Part shown: piece by piece, positions 44,913 through 54,568 of the stretch
Numbering within the stretch: the stretch's first letter is position 1
Layout: the number at the start of each line of letters is the position of its first letter
Assembly: GCF_020381325.1 (NCBI RefSeq)
Contig: NZ_JAGSPI010000005.1
Span: 1 to 64,000 of the forward strand
Direction: 5' to 3'
DNA from: Providencia vermicola
Lineage (GTDB): Bacteria > Pseudomonadota > Gammaproteobacteria > Enterobacterales > Enterobacteriaceae
Length of the DNA: 64,000 bases
Position numbers and translations under genes: made by a program
The notes under the pieces: model-generated
What the model was told of the DNA's origin: nothing
What the model saw: only the letters and a program-made list of their open reading frames with translations
Databases searched by the model: none

Positions 44913-45143
44913 ATGAAAAAATATCTGGTCTTTTCAGCCTTAGTTTTAGTTGTGGGGTGTACCGCAAAAGAAACAAATATGACAAAGCCTATTGGAATGG
45001 CTAATCCAGCTTCAGTTTATTGTGGAAAAATTGGTGGAACATCTGAAATTACTGATACTGGGGAAGGGCAAGTGGGGGTTTGTACATTACCTTCAGGTGA
45101 GAAGATAGAAGAGTGGGCCTTATACCGCAGAGATCAACAATAA
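44913..45143 (+). CDS. yoaF: DUF333 lipoprotein YoaF
   Basis: A 76-residue lipoprotein (lipobox VVGC) with the DUF333 signature NPASVYCGKIGGTSEI, then LPSGEKIEEWALYRRD, matching E. coli YoaF. The ATG at 44913 follows AGGG by six bases; the ATG at 44907 is too close to it. Function unknown. Confidence 0.88.
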   Translation: MKKYLVFSALVLVVGCTAKETNMTKPIGMANPASVYCGKIGGTSEITDTGEGQVGVCTLPSGEKIEEWALYRRDQQ

Positions 45144-45162
45144 ATTATCTAGCCTTTCTCCT

Positions 45163-45195
45163 AAAGCAAAAATCTGTTTTGGTTTTTGCTTTTCC
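45163..45195 (+). terminator. yoaF terminator
   Basis: Stem AAAGCAAAAA / TTTTTGCTTT (45163-45172, 45183-45192) with a T-rich tail. Confidence 0.7.
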
Positions 45196-46706
45196 TTAAT
45201 CAAAAATAAATCATTTTTCACTCACCTTTTACTGTTATTGGCCGATAACAGTAGTGTCGTTATCTATGCAATAGTTATCATGAGTCTAGTATAAATTTTG
45301 TAGAGCACCTTAAGTGCTCCGATGGCAACATTTTTATCGTTTCATATGGCTTTTAATGTTGAACATGATCGAACTATCGTAAATTGTTGATGTAAAATAT
45401 TTTTATGGGGCATTGTCTCATTATGTTCAAAAAACAATACTAAAATAGAGTTAGCTATTTTATGTTATGTAATAGAGGTAAAAATAGGCCTTATTGCACG
45501 AATCGAATATGTATAAAAACGATATGATGCAATTTAAGCTAGGATATTGTTTATTTACTGGTCTTTTTTTGATGTGTTTAAGGTGGTTGATCACACTCTT
45601 ACACACCATATGCGTAAATTAGGAATATTCTTAATGCTAAAAATGAAGGTTAATATCTTTTTTTGAGGAGGTGTTCGTTTTAAGAAATCATTATGGTTTT
45701 CATATGGTTATGAAATCCAAAAATTGATATGGAACAGTTTGTTTTTTATACTAACTGATGGCTTTTTTTATTCTATATCAAAAACAATGATAATTTTTTT
45801 TTACATTGTCTCTATTGTTGATACTCTCATTAAGATGTATTACTTGTTTGTGCTGTTGAATGAATAAAGCATTTTATTGCGATTTTATTATTATTTTCCC
45901 ATCTATTTTTTTTTAGCCTTCCATTTATATATTTCTATTTGGATTAAATCAGGTTCAAATAATTCCTTAGTACATATATATTAACTATTATTTTGTATAA
46001 AGCTAATTACTACTATGATTAACTCTAAATACTCGTTTTGTGTGTTTTCTCGGGGTTAAGCATAACAATTCGCTATTATCATTTCTTTAATCTTTGAGAA
46101 TTTAATCCTTAACCCCACAAAAATACATTAAAATAATTTATATTTAATGTTCTGTTTACTATTCTAAATATGATGTATCTGAATGATATTTTGCGATGAA
46201 AAGTATCTAAATGTAAGTCAAATGTCACTTTTTTCACTATAAGTCAAAAAAATACGTTTTACAAAAAACTATATAAATTTAAATTTAATCACTTAAATTC
46301 CATAAAATTATTATAAATCACTTTTTTATCTAAAAATTGAACTTTTTACGTGTAAATCAGCGAAAACAACACATCAGATAACTCAATCAATAGATCATTT
46401 TCAATAGGTATCATCTATCAAATAATTTGATATGTAATGATAAAAACGATTTAATAAAATTTAAGTTATTATGTATCCTCTTTTCGAAATCATATAGAGC
46501 ATATGATTATTAATTGAAAATAGGACTAATTAAGAAACATATTTATTTGTATTAATGCAGAAGGTTTCAAAATGAAACATAAGCCTTAATATTCGTATAT
46601 TCATTGTACGATAGGATTTTTGTTTTCATTTTTACCACTAAATAAAACAAAAACTTAATGAGTTCTTGTAAGCGTAAGAATAAAAATCTCATATTAGGAA
46701 ATGAAA
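45196..46706. other. 1.5-kb AT-rich region without genes upstream of a fimbrial operon
   Basis: No frame longer than a few dozen codons with a ribosome site was found on either strand. It holds a small hairpin, GAGCAC / GTGCTC (45302-45318), a strong but orphan GAGGAGG (near 45664), and many A/T tracts, the kind of DNA that H-NS binds. The fimbrial promoter must be in the last part. No inverted repeats or recombinase gene for phase inversion were seen. Confidence 0.6.
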
Positions 46707-47327
46707 ATGAAGAAAGTACTACTGACTGCAGTTGCAACAACAATTATCGGTTTATCAACAGCTAACGCTGCTGGTACAAACGTTGGCGGCGGCCAAGTTA
46801 ACTTTCACGGTAAAGTGACTGATGTTTCTTGTACTGTTTCTGTTGACGGCCAAGGTAGCGATGCTAGCGTTTATTTAGCGCCAGTTTCATTAGCAGAAGT
46901 TCGTGACGGTGGTGCAGACGTTTTACTGAAAGCTAAACCATTTGTTATTGATGTAACTAATTGCGTTGCTGCAGATGTACAAGATAAAGCGAATGATGCA
47001 GCAATTGATAAAACATTATTAAATGTCAACTGGACTGGTGGTAACTTACTGCAAGGTGCATCTGGTAAATCAGAAGGTTACTTAGCAAATACTGAAAGCA
47101 CAGGCGCTTCTAATATCCAATTAGCATTATCTGTTGATGATAGCGCTGACTTAACAGGTAAAATTATCCCTGGTAACCCAACACAGAAAAAAGTTACTGG
47201 TGATGTGACAAAAGTTGAGAATGGTGCTCGTTTCCAATATTACGTTGGTTATGCAACTTCTACACCTAAAACGGTAACTACAGGTGAAGTTAAAAGCTAT
47301 GCTACTTATGAGATCACTTATCAATAA
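46707..47327 (+). CDS. Fimbrial major subunit, second operon
   Basis: A 206-residue pilin. The signal peptide ends ANA, then [16 protein letters not shown]. There is a Cys pair (DVSCTVSV and VTNCVAAD), and the C-terminal beta-zipper is ATYEITYQ. It is about 30 residues longer than the pilin of the first operon, with insertions after the second Cys. The ATG at 46707 has AGGAA 6 bases upstream; the ATG at 46701 is too close. Codon use is strongly biased to frequent codons, consistent with high expression. It is the first gene of a four-gene operon. Confidence 0.93.
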   Translation: MKKVLLTAVATTIIGLSTANAAGTNVGGGQVNFHGKVTDVSCTVSVDGQGSDASVYLAPVSLAEVRDGGADVLLKAKPFVIDVTNCVAADVQDKANDAAIDKTLLNVNWTGGNLLQGASGKSEGYLANTESTGASNIQLALSVDDSADLTGKIIPGNPTQKKVTGDVTKVENGARFQYYVGYATSTPKTVTTGEVKSYATYEITYQ

Positions 47328-47402
47328 GAGATTCGTAAGTTAATTATTTATTAGTGTTATTCCTATGACATTATTTGAATATTAAGTAAATATTACTTTA
47401 AT

Positions 47403-47432
47403 AAGCGGTAGGTATACTGCCGCTTTTATTTT
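47403..47432 (+). terminator. Hairpin between pilin and chaperone genes, second operon
   Basis: Stem AAGCGGTAG / CTGCCGCTT (one wobble) with a 5-base loop and TTTATTTT. It is followed within 10 bases by the chaperone ATG, so downstream genes depend on read-through. Confidence 0.7.
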
Positions 47433-47441
47433 GAGGTTTAA

Positions 47442-48143
47442 ATGAAAGCAATAGTATTTATATTCTGCTTCATTTTCAGTATGCATTCATTTGCTAATAA
47501 TATTATCGTCAATGGCACACGGTTTATTTACCCTGGAAATGAAAAAGAAATTACCGTGCAATTAAACAATACAGCGGATCGTCCTGCGATTGCACAAGCT
47601 TGGCTTGATACCGGTGACGCATCAGAGACGCCAGACACGATAAAAACACCTTTTCAAATTACACCGCCAATTTCACGTGTAGAGGCTAAAGGTGGCCAAA
47701 CATTACGAATCAAATTAATGGATAAAGGAAGTATTCCTCAGGATAGAGAAAGTTTATGGTGGTTAAATATTTTAGACATTCCACCGATGGCTAAAGGTAA
47801 GGAAACTGATAATCAGAATGTATTGCAATTAGCGATCCGCTCTCGATTTAAATTTTTTTATCGCCCTACAGGACTAGGTAGTCGTGAATTAGCGCCAGAG
47901 CAACTGGTTATCAAATCAAGTGGTAAGAATATTATTATCGATAATCCAACGCCTTATTATATTACGGTTACAAAGATCTCAACAGATGGTAAGTCTGGCT
48001 TAAATGAAAAAACTGTTTTATTAGAGCCCAAAAGTCAAACAACGGTAGGATTAAAAAAAGTCGTAAGTTCAGGAAGTAACATCGTAATTAATAATATTAA
48101 TGATTATGGATCAGATATTGCGGTGAAAACTACCGTTAAATAG
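47442..48143 (+). CDS. Periplasmic fimbrial chaperone, second operon
   Basis: A 233-residue PapD-family chaperone. The signal peptide ends HSFA, then NNIIVNGTRFIYPGNEKEIT. The subunit-binding motif RESLWWLNILDIPP and the conserved Arg/Lys cleft residues are seen. TTGAGG precedes the ATG. The usher starts 6 bases after its stop. Confidence 0.93.
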   Translation: MKAIVFIFCFIFSMHSFANNIIVNGTRFIYPGNEKEITVQLNNTADRPAIAQAWLDTGDASETPDTIKTPFQITPPISRVEAKGGQTLRIKLMDKGSIPQDRESLWWLNILDIPPMAKGKETDNQNVLQLAIRSRFKFFYRPTGLGSRELAPEQLVIKSSGKNIIIDNPTPYYITVTKISTDGKSGLNEKTVLLEPKSQTTVGLKKVVSSGSNIVINNINDYGSDIAVKTTVK

Positions 48144-48149
48144 GAATAT

Positions 48150-50639
48150 ATGATGAAACAGCGAGAGTTAATAAATAAATATAGCAATACGCTCTCTGTG
48201 ACCTGCTTTGTCACTGCATGCATGGTACCTACATTTTATGCATGGAGTGAAGAAGATACAACCTATGAGTTTAATAGTGGTTTTATTATAGGTAGTAAAG
48301 AAGAAGTTGATCTGGCACGCTTCAATTCTTCAGGAATTAGCCCTGGAAAATATTCAGTTGATGTTTACACAAATAACAACTGGAAGGGGCGTTATGACCT
48401 CAATTTTGAAGAGCAGAAAGATGGTCGATTAGCGGTGTGCTATACGCCAGCAATGCTTTCTGATTTTGGTATTAATACTGAAAAATTGAACCCAACACTT
48501 AACGAAGATAGTGACAGTTGCTTACCATTAAAAGATTGGAATAATGAAAAAGATGTCGTGGATATTTTCCACGCATCGACATTACGTTTAGATATTTCTG
48601 TTCCACAAATCTATGAGCAGCGAATTTCCCGTGGATATGTTTCTCCTCAGTTTTGGGAAACAGGGATCCCTGCATTGAATGTAAGCTATATGGCTAACTA
48701 TTATGATAATCATACTAGTGGTTCTCAAGGAACTGATAACGCCAGCGCTTACCTTGGATTAAATGCAGGATTGAGCTTTGATGGCTGGTTGTTCAAACAT
48801 ATTGGCAACCTTAACTGGCAGCGCCATGATGGTACGAATTGGAATAGCAATCAAACTTACTTACAAAAACCTATTGCCGGATTAAAATCAAAAGCGACTG
48901 CTGGGCAATTTTATACAGATGGCGATCTGTTCGATAGTATCAGCTTACGTGGTGCAAAGTTGGCGACAGATGACAACATGTACCCTGATGGGATGTCAAC
49001 ATATGCGCCTGAAATTAGAGGTATAGCACAAAGTAATGCTTTGGTAACTGTCAGGCAAAATGGCTCTATTATTTATCAAACAACCGTCTCTCCAGGTCCT
49101 TTTAGCTTAACGGATGTTTATCCATCAGGTTATGGGAATGATTTGGTTGTAACAGTAAAAGAAGCTGATGGTAATGAAACAACTTTCAGTGTGCCATATT
49201 CATCGTTAGCGCAATTATTACGCCCAGGTTTCACTCGATATCAAGTTGCTAGCGGTAAAGCAGATGCTGATGGATTAAGAAATCGTCCCTTTATTATGCA
49301 GGGAACTATTCAGCATGGTTTGAATAATACATTTACACTTTATGGCGGTGTGACAGCATTTGATGACTACCAGGCTTATTTAGTTGGTACAGGTATCAAT
49401 ACTGGATTTGGTGCAGTTGCAGTTGACTTAACACAATCAAGAACGGCATTTAAATATAGGACCGAGAATGGGCAAAGTTATCGTTTAACATTTAGCCGTT
49501 TATTCACACAGACAGATACTAATCTAGTATTAGCTGCTTATCGATATTCAACAAAAGATTATTACAATATTAATAATGCATTGTATGCAATAGATAACGA
49601 TAAGCGTGGTGTAGAAAATACACTAGGTCGCGAAAAGAATGGCTTTAGCTATACAATAAATCAAAACTTACCAGAAGGGTTCGGTGGGGTTTATTTTACT
49701 GGCCGTATCTCTAATTATTGGGATAAATCAGGAACTGAAGAGCAATATCAACTGAGTTATAACAATAATTATAACCGTCTCTCATATGGTATAGCGCTGA
49801 TGAGAGTATATGCAGATAATACTAATAATAATAAAAAAGACGACCGTATAAGTTTAAATCTGAGTTATCCCCTGTATTTTGGCGAAAGCCAAAGTGCAAC
49901 ATTGACGTCAAATACAGTATTCAATAACGAAAAATTTGGTTCAACTCAAATTGGTGCGAGTGGTGCATTTGATAAAGAGAATAACTGGACTTATGGTGTA
50001 AACACTTCGGTTGCAAATGGTGGTGAGAAAAATATTGGTTTGAATACGGGATACCGTACTTCACTCGTAAATACCAACGCTAACTATAGCCAAGGCCAGG
50101 GATACCGCCAATTTGGATTGGGTGCTAATGGTTCTATGATAGTGCACTCGGGGGGAGTGACATTGACGCCTAATAGTTCAACAACATTAGCGTTAATTGA
50201 AGCAAAAGGTGCTGAAGGTGCGTCCATTATGGGGGCGCCAGGAACGCGTGTAGATAGTAATGGTTATGCTATCGCACCTTATGTAAGAGCTTATCGTATT
50301 AACAATGTAGAAATAGACCCTAAGGGCAGCCCAGAAGATATTGTTTTCGAAAATACATCAAGCCAAGTTGTACCTTATGAAGGTAGCGTAGTTAAAGTTA
50401 AGTTTGGTACTAAAGTAGAAAAAAATATTGCATTTAATGTCGTAAGACCTGGCAATAAATCATTACCGTTCGGCGCTAATGTGACTGATAAAAATGGCGA
50501 GTCAATCGGTATTGTTGGGCAAGGTGGAACTGTGTTTATTAGCAGTGAAACCGCGAAAGAAGCATTCATTAAATGGGACAACGGCCAGTGTTCATTCTCT
50601 TTAGAAGCTGGAAACAGCAAGGAAAGTTTATGTCAATAA
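48150..50639 (+). CDS. Fimbrial outer-membrane usher, second operon
   Basis: An 829-residue usher with the same layout as the one at 2497. It has an N-terminal chaperone-binding domain after YAWSEEDTTYEFNSGF, the signature TYAPEIRGIAQSNALVTVRQ, a barrel, a plug, and C-terminal domains ending CSFSLEAGNSKESLCQ with a Cys pair. Adjacent ATGs at 48150 and 48153 both fit the AGGA site. The adhesin gene overlaps its end by 10 bases. Confidence 0.94.
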   Translation: MMKQRELINKYSNTLSVTCFVTACMVPTFYAWSEEDTTYEFNSGFIIGSKEEVDLARFNSSGISPGKYSVDVYTNNNWKGRYDLNFEEQKDGRLAVCYTPAMLSDFGINTEKLNPTLNEDSDSCLPLKDWNNEKDVVDIFHASTLRLDISVPQIYEQRISRGYVSPQFWETGIPALNVSYMANYYDNHTSGSQGTDNASAYLGLNAGLSFDGWLFKHIGNLNWQRHDGTNWNSNQTYLQKPIAGLKSKATAGQFYTDGDLFDSISLRGAKLATDDNMYPDGMSTYAPEIRGIAQSNALVTVRQNGSIIYQTTVSPGPFSLTDVYPSGYGNDLVVTVKEADGNETTFSVPYSSLAQLLRPGFTRYQVASGKADADGLRNRPFIMQGTIQHGLNNTFTLYGGVTAFDDYQAYLVGTGINTGFGAVAVDLTQSRTAFKYRTENGQSYRLTFSRLFTQTDTNLVLAAYRYSTKDYYNINNALYAIDNDKRGVENTLGREKNGFSYTINQNLPEGFGGVYFTGRISNYWDKSGTEEQYQLSYNNNYNRLSYGIALMRVYADNTNNNKKDDRISLNLSYPLYFGESQSATLTSNTVFNNEKFGSTQIGASGAFDKENNWTYGVNTSVANGGEKNIGLNTGYRTSLVNTNANYSQGQGYRQFGLGANGSMIVHSGGVTLTPNSSTTLALIEAKGAEGASIMGAPGTRVDSNGYAIAPYVRAYRINNVEIDPKGSPEDIVFENTSSQVVPYEGSVVKVKFGTKVEKNIAFNVVRPGNKSLPFGANVTDKNGESIGIVGQGGTVFISSETAKEAFIKWDNGQCSFSLEAGNSKESLCQ

Positions 50640-51625
50640 CGAAACAATATCGTTTGTATATCGGAATTGGATTGCTTCTTACTGCAACTTATGCTTCTGC
50701 ATATTGTAATCGTACTTCGACCCGTACATATGAACTTAATATGCAGATGGGGCGGGTCGTCGTAGATCCTAATTTAAATGTTGGGGATACAATCGCTGAA
50801 CAAACGTGGGATATGAGAGAAAACTCAAGTGCTATTTATGCATACTGTACTCGAAATACACCGATCTCAGCATTAGTTACTATGTCGAGCCTTGTTCCTG
50901 TAGGGAATAAAATTTATCAGACAAATGTGCCTGGAATTGGTATGAAATTTCACCGTGAAGGTGCGATAAGGATGACATACCCAGATACATTTTATGCACC
51001 AACATCAAGTAACTATTACTTAGCTGGGTCAAAGTTTATTTTAACCTTAGTGAAAACAGCTCCTGTTACAGGATCTGGTGTTATTGCCAGTGGCTACTAT
51101 ACATCTTATGGATATATCCCAAATAACAATCCATTTTTAGTAACGAAGTTAGATGCTGAAGCAATTACAATAGTTTCTCCTTCTTGCCAAGTTGAAGGTG
51201 GCACTGAAAAAAATGTTTACCTAGACCCGATTAAACGTTCTCAATTAAGTGGTGTAGGATCAACAGCAGGTGAGAAAAACTTTGATATTAGATTGATCTG
51301 TAGTGGTGGTGTTAGCTATTCTGGCTTTGCAAATGTTAATATGACTTTTAATGGTGATGTACCAGACAAGATGAATAACCGACAAGGTGTTTTGATTAAT
51401 CAAATTAAGTCATCAAATGGAGCTGCTGGCGTCGGAGTACAGGTTTTAGAACGTAATACAAATAAACCACTTATATTTAATGACAAGTATAAAGTTGGAG
51501 TCTTGGCAGATCGACAAACTAAGTATCTTGATTTAAATTATAAGGCCCGATATTACCAATATGACAGTTCAACTTCAGCGGGTGAAGTAAATTCAAAAAT
51601 GGTATTTAATATCACTTATGATTAA
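50630..51625 (+). CDS. Two-domain fimbrial tip adhesin, second operon
   Basis: A 331-residue protein. The signal peptide ends TYASA, then YCNRTSTRTYEL. An N-terminal domain of about 170 residues has a Cys pair (YCNRT, YCTRNT). The C-terminal pilin domain starts near SPSCQVEGGTEKNVY and ends KMVFNITYD. It shares the domain plan of the adhesin at 4998 (both have a SGVGSTxxE stretch at the same place) but the N-terminal domain is different, so the receptor probably differs. The ATG at 50630 lies within the usher end after AAGGAAAG; a longer frame from 50573 lacks a signal peptide. Confidence 0.85.
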   Translation: MSITKQYRLYIGIGLLLTATYASAYCNRTSTRTYELNMQMGRVVVDPNLNVGDTIAEQTWDMRENSSAIYAYCTRNTPISALVTMSSLVPVGNKIYQTNVPGIGMKFHREGAIRMTYPDTFYAPTSSNYYLAGSKFILTLVKTAPVTGSGVIASGYYTSYGYIPNNNPFLVTKLDAEAITIVSPSCQVEGGTEKNVYLDPIKRSQLSGVGSTAGEKNFDIRLICSGGVSYSGFANVNMTFNGDVPDKMNNRQGVLINQIKSSNGAAGVGVQVLERNTNKPLIFNDKYKVGVLADRQTKYLDLNYKARYYQYDSSTSAGEVNSKMVFNITYD

Positions 51626-51690
51626 TTGAATAGGTTTTTTGAGGAGTATTCAAGAAACTAATTAATATCTGTTGAGTTTAAATTATTATA

Positions 51691-51726
51691 AAATGCCAGT
51701 TGTTATTATAACGACTGGCATTTTAT
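51691..51726. terminator. Bidirectional terminator, fimbrial operon / mrpJ-like gene
   Basis: Stem AAATGCCAGT / ACTGGCATTT (51691-51700, 51714-51723) with T and A runs on the two sides, between convergent genes. Confidence 0.85.
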
Positions 51727-51806
51727 TTAGATCAAGCTATAAAAATAACATGGTGCTAATGCATTCATGTTATTTTTATAATTAATGGCCATCTTAATGG
51801 AATTTT

Positions 51807-52118
51807 TTAGGGACGGTTTTTGGTTGGTGCAATGACACTTTCAGCTGTATATTTTAATTCTTGGCTAGTTTCATTAGATAGCTTGTTTTTATTTGATTTT
51901 GAACTAGTTGTATAACCATGAAAAAACCATTCGATTGGGCAATCCAAAACTTCTGCGATATCAACTAAATGGTTAATAGGTATTTTATTTATACCATTCT
52001 CATATCGAGATATTTGTTGCTGACTTAAATTTAATTTATTAGCTAAATCAGCGCCAGAAAGACCAAGCTCTTTTCTCCGGTTTTTTATTTTTATACCGAT
52101 AATACTATGAATGTCCAT
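51807..52118 (-). CDS. MrpJ-like XRE-family regulator
   Basis: A 103-residue DNA-binding protein with a Cro/CI-type helix-turn-helix at about residues 10-65 (IKNRRKELGLSGADLANKLN; LSQQQISRYENGINKIP; LDCPIEWFF). The size and sequence fit the MrpJ family, fimbria-linked regulators that repress flagellar genes in Proteus. In Proteus the gene usually ends the fimbrial operon on the same strand; here it is convergent, with a terminator between, so it has its own promoter. Control of motility is inferred from the family. Confidence 0.82.
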   Translation of the reverse strand: MDIHSIIGIKIKNRRKELGLSGADLANKLNLSQQQISRYENGINKIPINHLVDIAEVLDCPIEWFFHGYTTSSKSNKNKLSNETSQELKYTAESVIAPTKNRP

Positions 52119-52615
52119 ATGACATCCTCGATTTTTGTGAAGGGTTATTATTTGATATTTATAGTCAACTATTACAGGAATAGTATATTAAAAATTAAAG
52201 CGGTTTAAAAGTTTTAATGCTCATAATTATGATAAAAATCTCTGTTTATAATAAAATAATTAAAGTCATTGTTTTTAGTGTGGGATATTGACGATATTAA
52301 AAGAAAAAATTCATTTTTAATTGTTAATATAACCGATAAAATTAATAGTACTGGTGTTATCAAGTTGTCATTATAATATGATTTCAACAATCTAATTCAG
52401 CGTGAATTTTAAATCATTGATTAAAATCAATATATTAAGGCTTTATTAAACGTAAGTATTCAAATTTTTAAATGAGTTAATACATGGATAATTCATTGTT
52501 AATATTCTGATCATTAATATCTAATTTAGATAATTAAATATTGATTATACTCATTGGTAAATAACATAACACAATAAATATTTGATAAGGTAGAGGATAA
52601 AAACTAAAAAACATC
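52119..52615. other. AT-rich gap without recognisable features
   Basis: 497 bp between the MrpJ-like gene and the DJ-1/PfpI gene. I see only A/T tracts and no ORF, terminator with GC stem, or repeat. The promoter of the MrpJ-like gene should lie near 52120-52250. Confidence 0.5.
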
Positions 52616-53215
52616 TTATATGATGTTTTTTGCAAAAGGGTCGTTACTCGGATCTTGATTCCATATATATTCCATTCTTAATGCAATGCTTTTAGCTATT
52701 TCAACACCATAAAAATCACTGACGATTTGTAGAGACATATCAATACCAGCACTAATGCCAGAGGATGTATAAAACTTTCCGTCATGGACCCAACGTGCAA
52801 GTGGTTGCCATTTAACAAGATGATTCAGACTGGTTACCCAATCATAAGCAAGTTTGTTCGTTGTTGCTTTTACTCCATTTAACAGTGAGGTTTTTGCCAG
52901 TATGGCAGAACCTGTACAAACCGAAATGGCGGTGTCTGCAAATTCAAACTGTGTTTTTACCCACTGGATATAATCTTCATCCATAGAAAGAGGGCGAGAG
53001 CCTTGACCTCCAGGGATCAATATATGCCGATAGGATGGAGTTGAAATCATGTGCGTATTAACAGTTACACCTTGAGAGCTTGTCATTGGCATTCCTGTTG
53101 GTGAAATAAAATCGATTTGGCAATGGTCGAGCCGACCAAATACTTCCACAGGCCCCATCACATCAAGGGTTTCAAATCGATCAAACAGGATAATAGCAAT
53201 ATTGTTTATAGGCAT
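52616..53215 (-). CDS. DJ-1/PfpI-family protein
   Basis: A 199-residue class I glutamine amidotransferase-like protein. The family fold is shown by IAIILFDRFETLDVMGPVEV, ILIPGGQGSRPL and the nucleophile elbow ISVCTGSAILA (Cys near residue 102), then SGISAGIDMSL. This pattern resembles isonitrile hydratase and AraC-type N-terminal domains rather than YajL. The ATG at 53215 is chosen; an in-frame TTG at 53239 is possible. Substrate unknown. Confidence 0.85.
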   Translation of the reverse strand: MPINNIAIILFDRFETLDVMGPVEVFGRLDHCQIDFISPTGMPMTSSQGVTVNTHMISTPSYRHILIPGGQGSRPLSMDEDYIQWVKTQFEFADTAISVCTGSAILAKTSLLNGVKATTNKLAYDWVTSLNHLVKWQPLARWVHDGKFYTSSGISAGIDMSLQIVSDFYGVEIAKSIALRMEYIWNQDPSNDPFAKNII

Positions 53216-53394
53216 AGGGGATTGATTTCTTATTTTCAAAACAGATATTCTGCCATAATGCTATTTTTTAGATTGGGATTTTGTGCACTAAACACTAAAG
53301 TGTCTAAAAACAAAAATTAATCCCAAAATATGCGCATTAACATATACTATTATTAAGGTTTTACTGGCGTTTATCACTATCCGTGAGGTGAAAA

Positions 53395-54033
53395 ATGAAA
53401 CTGTATATCTATGACCACTGCCCATTTTGCGTTAGAGCAAGAATGATTTTAGGCTTAAAAAATATTGCAGTAGAGCAAATCGTTCTGTTGGATAACGACC
53501 ATGAGACCCCCATCCGAATGATCGGTAAAAAAATGCTACCGATCTTAGAAAAAGATGACGGGAGCTATTTACCAGAAAGCCTAGACATCGTGCATTACAT
53601 TGACCAGATAGGTGAAAAAAAATACGCTACGGGGGTTTTATCACCACAAATAGAAACTTGGTCTAAAGCCGTATCTGGTGTCGTCTCTAAATTAGTGACT
53701 CCCCGTTTTGTCGAAACGGATTTTCCTGAAATAAGCACAAATGAAGCTAGAGCTGCATATAAAGAGAGAACGTCAAAATCCTATGGTGACTTGGCTGAAT
53801 TTCGAAAAGAAACACACACTTTACTCGTCGAACTCGCACCTCAAATGTCATTATTAGATGTCTGGCTAGAAAACCGCGGTGAGACTATTGATATAAATGA
53901 TTTTTATATCTTTCCTACGTTACGTAGCTTAAGTATTGTTGCTGGCTTAGCTTTCAGTAGCAATATCCGTAATTATATGGATAAAATGTCACATATCACG
54001 AAAGTGGACTTGTTGTTCGATAAGGCTAAGTAG
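53395..54033 (+). CDS. grxB: Glutaredoxin 2
   Basis: A 212-residue GST-fold glutaredoxin that uses glutathione to reduce disulfides. The N-terminal active site is MKLYIYDHCPFCVRARMILG (CPFC; E. coli has CPYC). MLPILEKDDGSYLPESLDIV is the glutathione-binding region, and an all-helical C-terminal domain follows. It is collinear with E. coli GrxB. GTGAGGTG precedes the ATG. A bidirectional terminator follows. Confidence 0.94.
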   Translation: MKLYIYDHCPFCVRARMILGLKNIAVEQIVLLDNDHETPIRMIGKKMLPILEKDDGSYLPESLDIVHYIDQIGEKKYATGVLSPQIETWSKAVSGVVSKLVTPRFVETDFPEISTNEARAAYKERTSKSYGDLAEFRKETHTLLVELAPQMSLLDVWLENRGETIDINDFYIFPTLRSLSIVAGLAFSSNIRNYMDKMSHITKVDLLFDKAK

Positions 54034-54056
54034 TTTTGAATGGATACAGGCCTATA

Positions 54057-54098
54057 AAAGCCGTACCCATTTGAAATCACATTAATGAGTACGGTTTT
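54057..54098. terminator. grxB / hslJ bidirectional terminator
   Basis: Stem AGCCGTACCCATT / AATGAGTACGGTT (with two wobbles) and a T-rich tail, between convergent genes. Confidence 0.7.
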
Positions 54099-54115
54099 GT
54101 ATTTAGAATATGAGG

Positions 54116-54553
54116 CTAATTGACGTAATCACGCAAGGAATACACTAATTTGTAATGTCCTTGAATTAAGACGAGTTGATTATTTTTTAAATTAATAGTC
54201 GCACCTTCTATAAGCATGCGTTTTAACATGGTATCCCATTTAGACAAATCTTCATCAACACATTCAAGTTCCGTCTTGGTCAAGTTTTTAACGGTGATAT
54301 TGGCGTTATTAATATAACCTAATCCATTAAAGTCATTACACATTGAGGCAGAAACAAACATCTTTTCACCAAAAGCGATGTAAGGAACAGTTTGTTTTGC
54401 TTTAATGGGTTTGCCGTCAACTTCAGTTAAAACATAACGATGGTGAATTAAAGCATCTCGAATCGATTTATCATCGTTTTTCGCATCGACTTGATGAGTT
54501 TGGCAAGCCGCTAATAATAAACCCAATAGGGTCAGTGGAATTAAACGTTTCAT
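54116..54553 (-). CDS. hslJ: META-domain lipoprotein HslJ
   Basis: A 145-residue lipoprotein (lipobox LAAC) with a META/HslJ domain (HHRYVLTEVDGKPI; SASMCNDFNGLG; LKNNQLVLIQG), as in E. coli HslJ, which is linked to heat shock and novobiocin resistance. The start is ATG at 54553, 15 bp downstream of ldhA; a longer frame to 54568 has no signal at its start. Same order as in E. coli (ldhA-hslJ). Confidence 0.92.
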   Translation of the reverse strand: MKRLIPLTLLGLLLAACQTHQVDAKNDDKSIRDALIHHRYVLTEVDGKPIKAKQTVPYIAFGEKMFVSASMCNDFNGLGYINNANITVKNLTKTELECVDEDLSKWDTMLKRMLIEGATINLKNNQLVLIQGHYKLVYSLRDYVN

Positions 54554-54568
54554 CAATCCAACGTCCAA

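Noticed and set aside
45660-45720. Small gene after the GAGGAGG near 45664
   Set aside because: No ATG, GTG or TTG stands at a suitable distance; the only overlapping GTG frame is 18 codons long and starts inside the site.
45196-46706. Invertible phase-variation switch for the second fimbrial operon
   Set aside because: I looked for paired inverted repeats and for a FimB/MrpI-type recombinase gene and found neither in the window.
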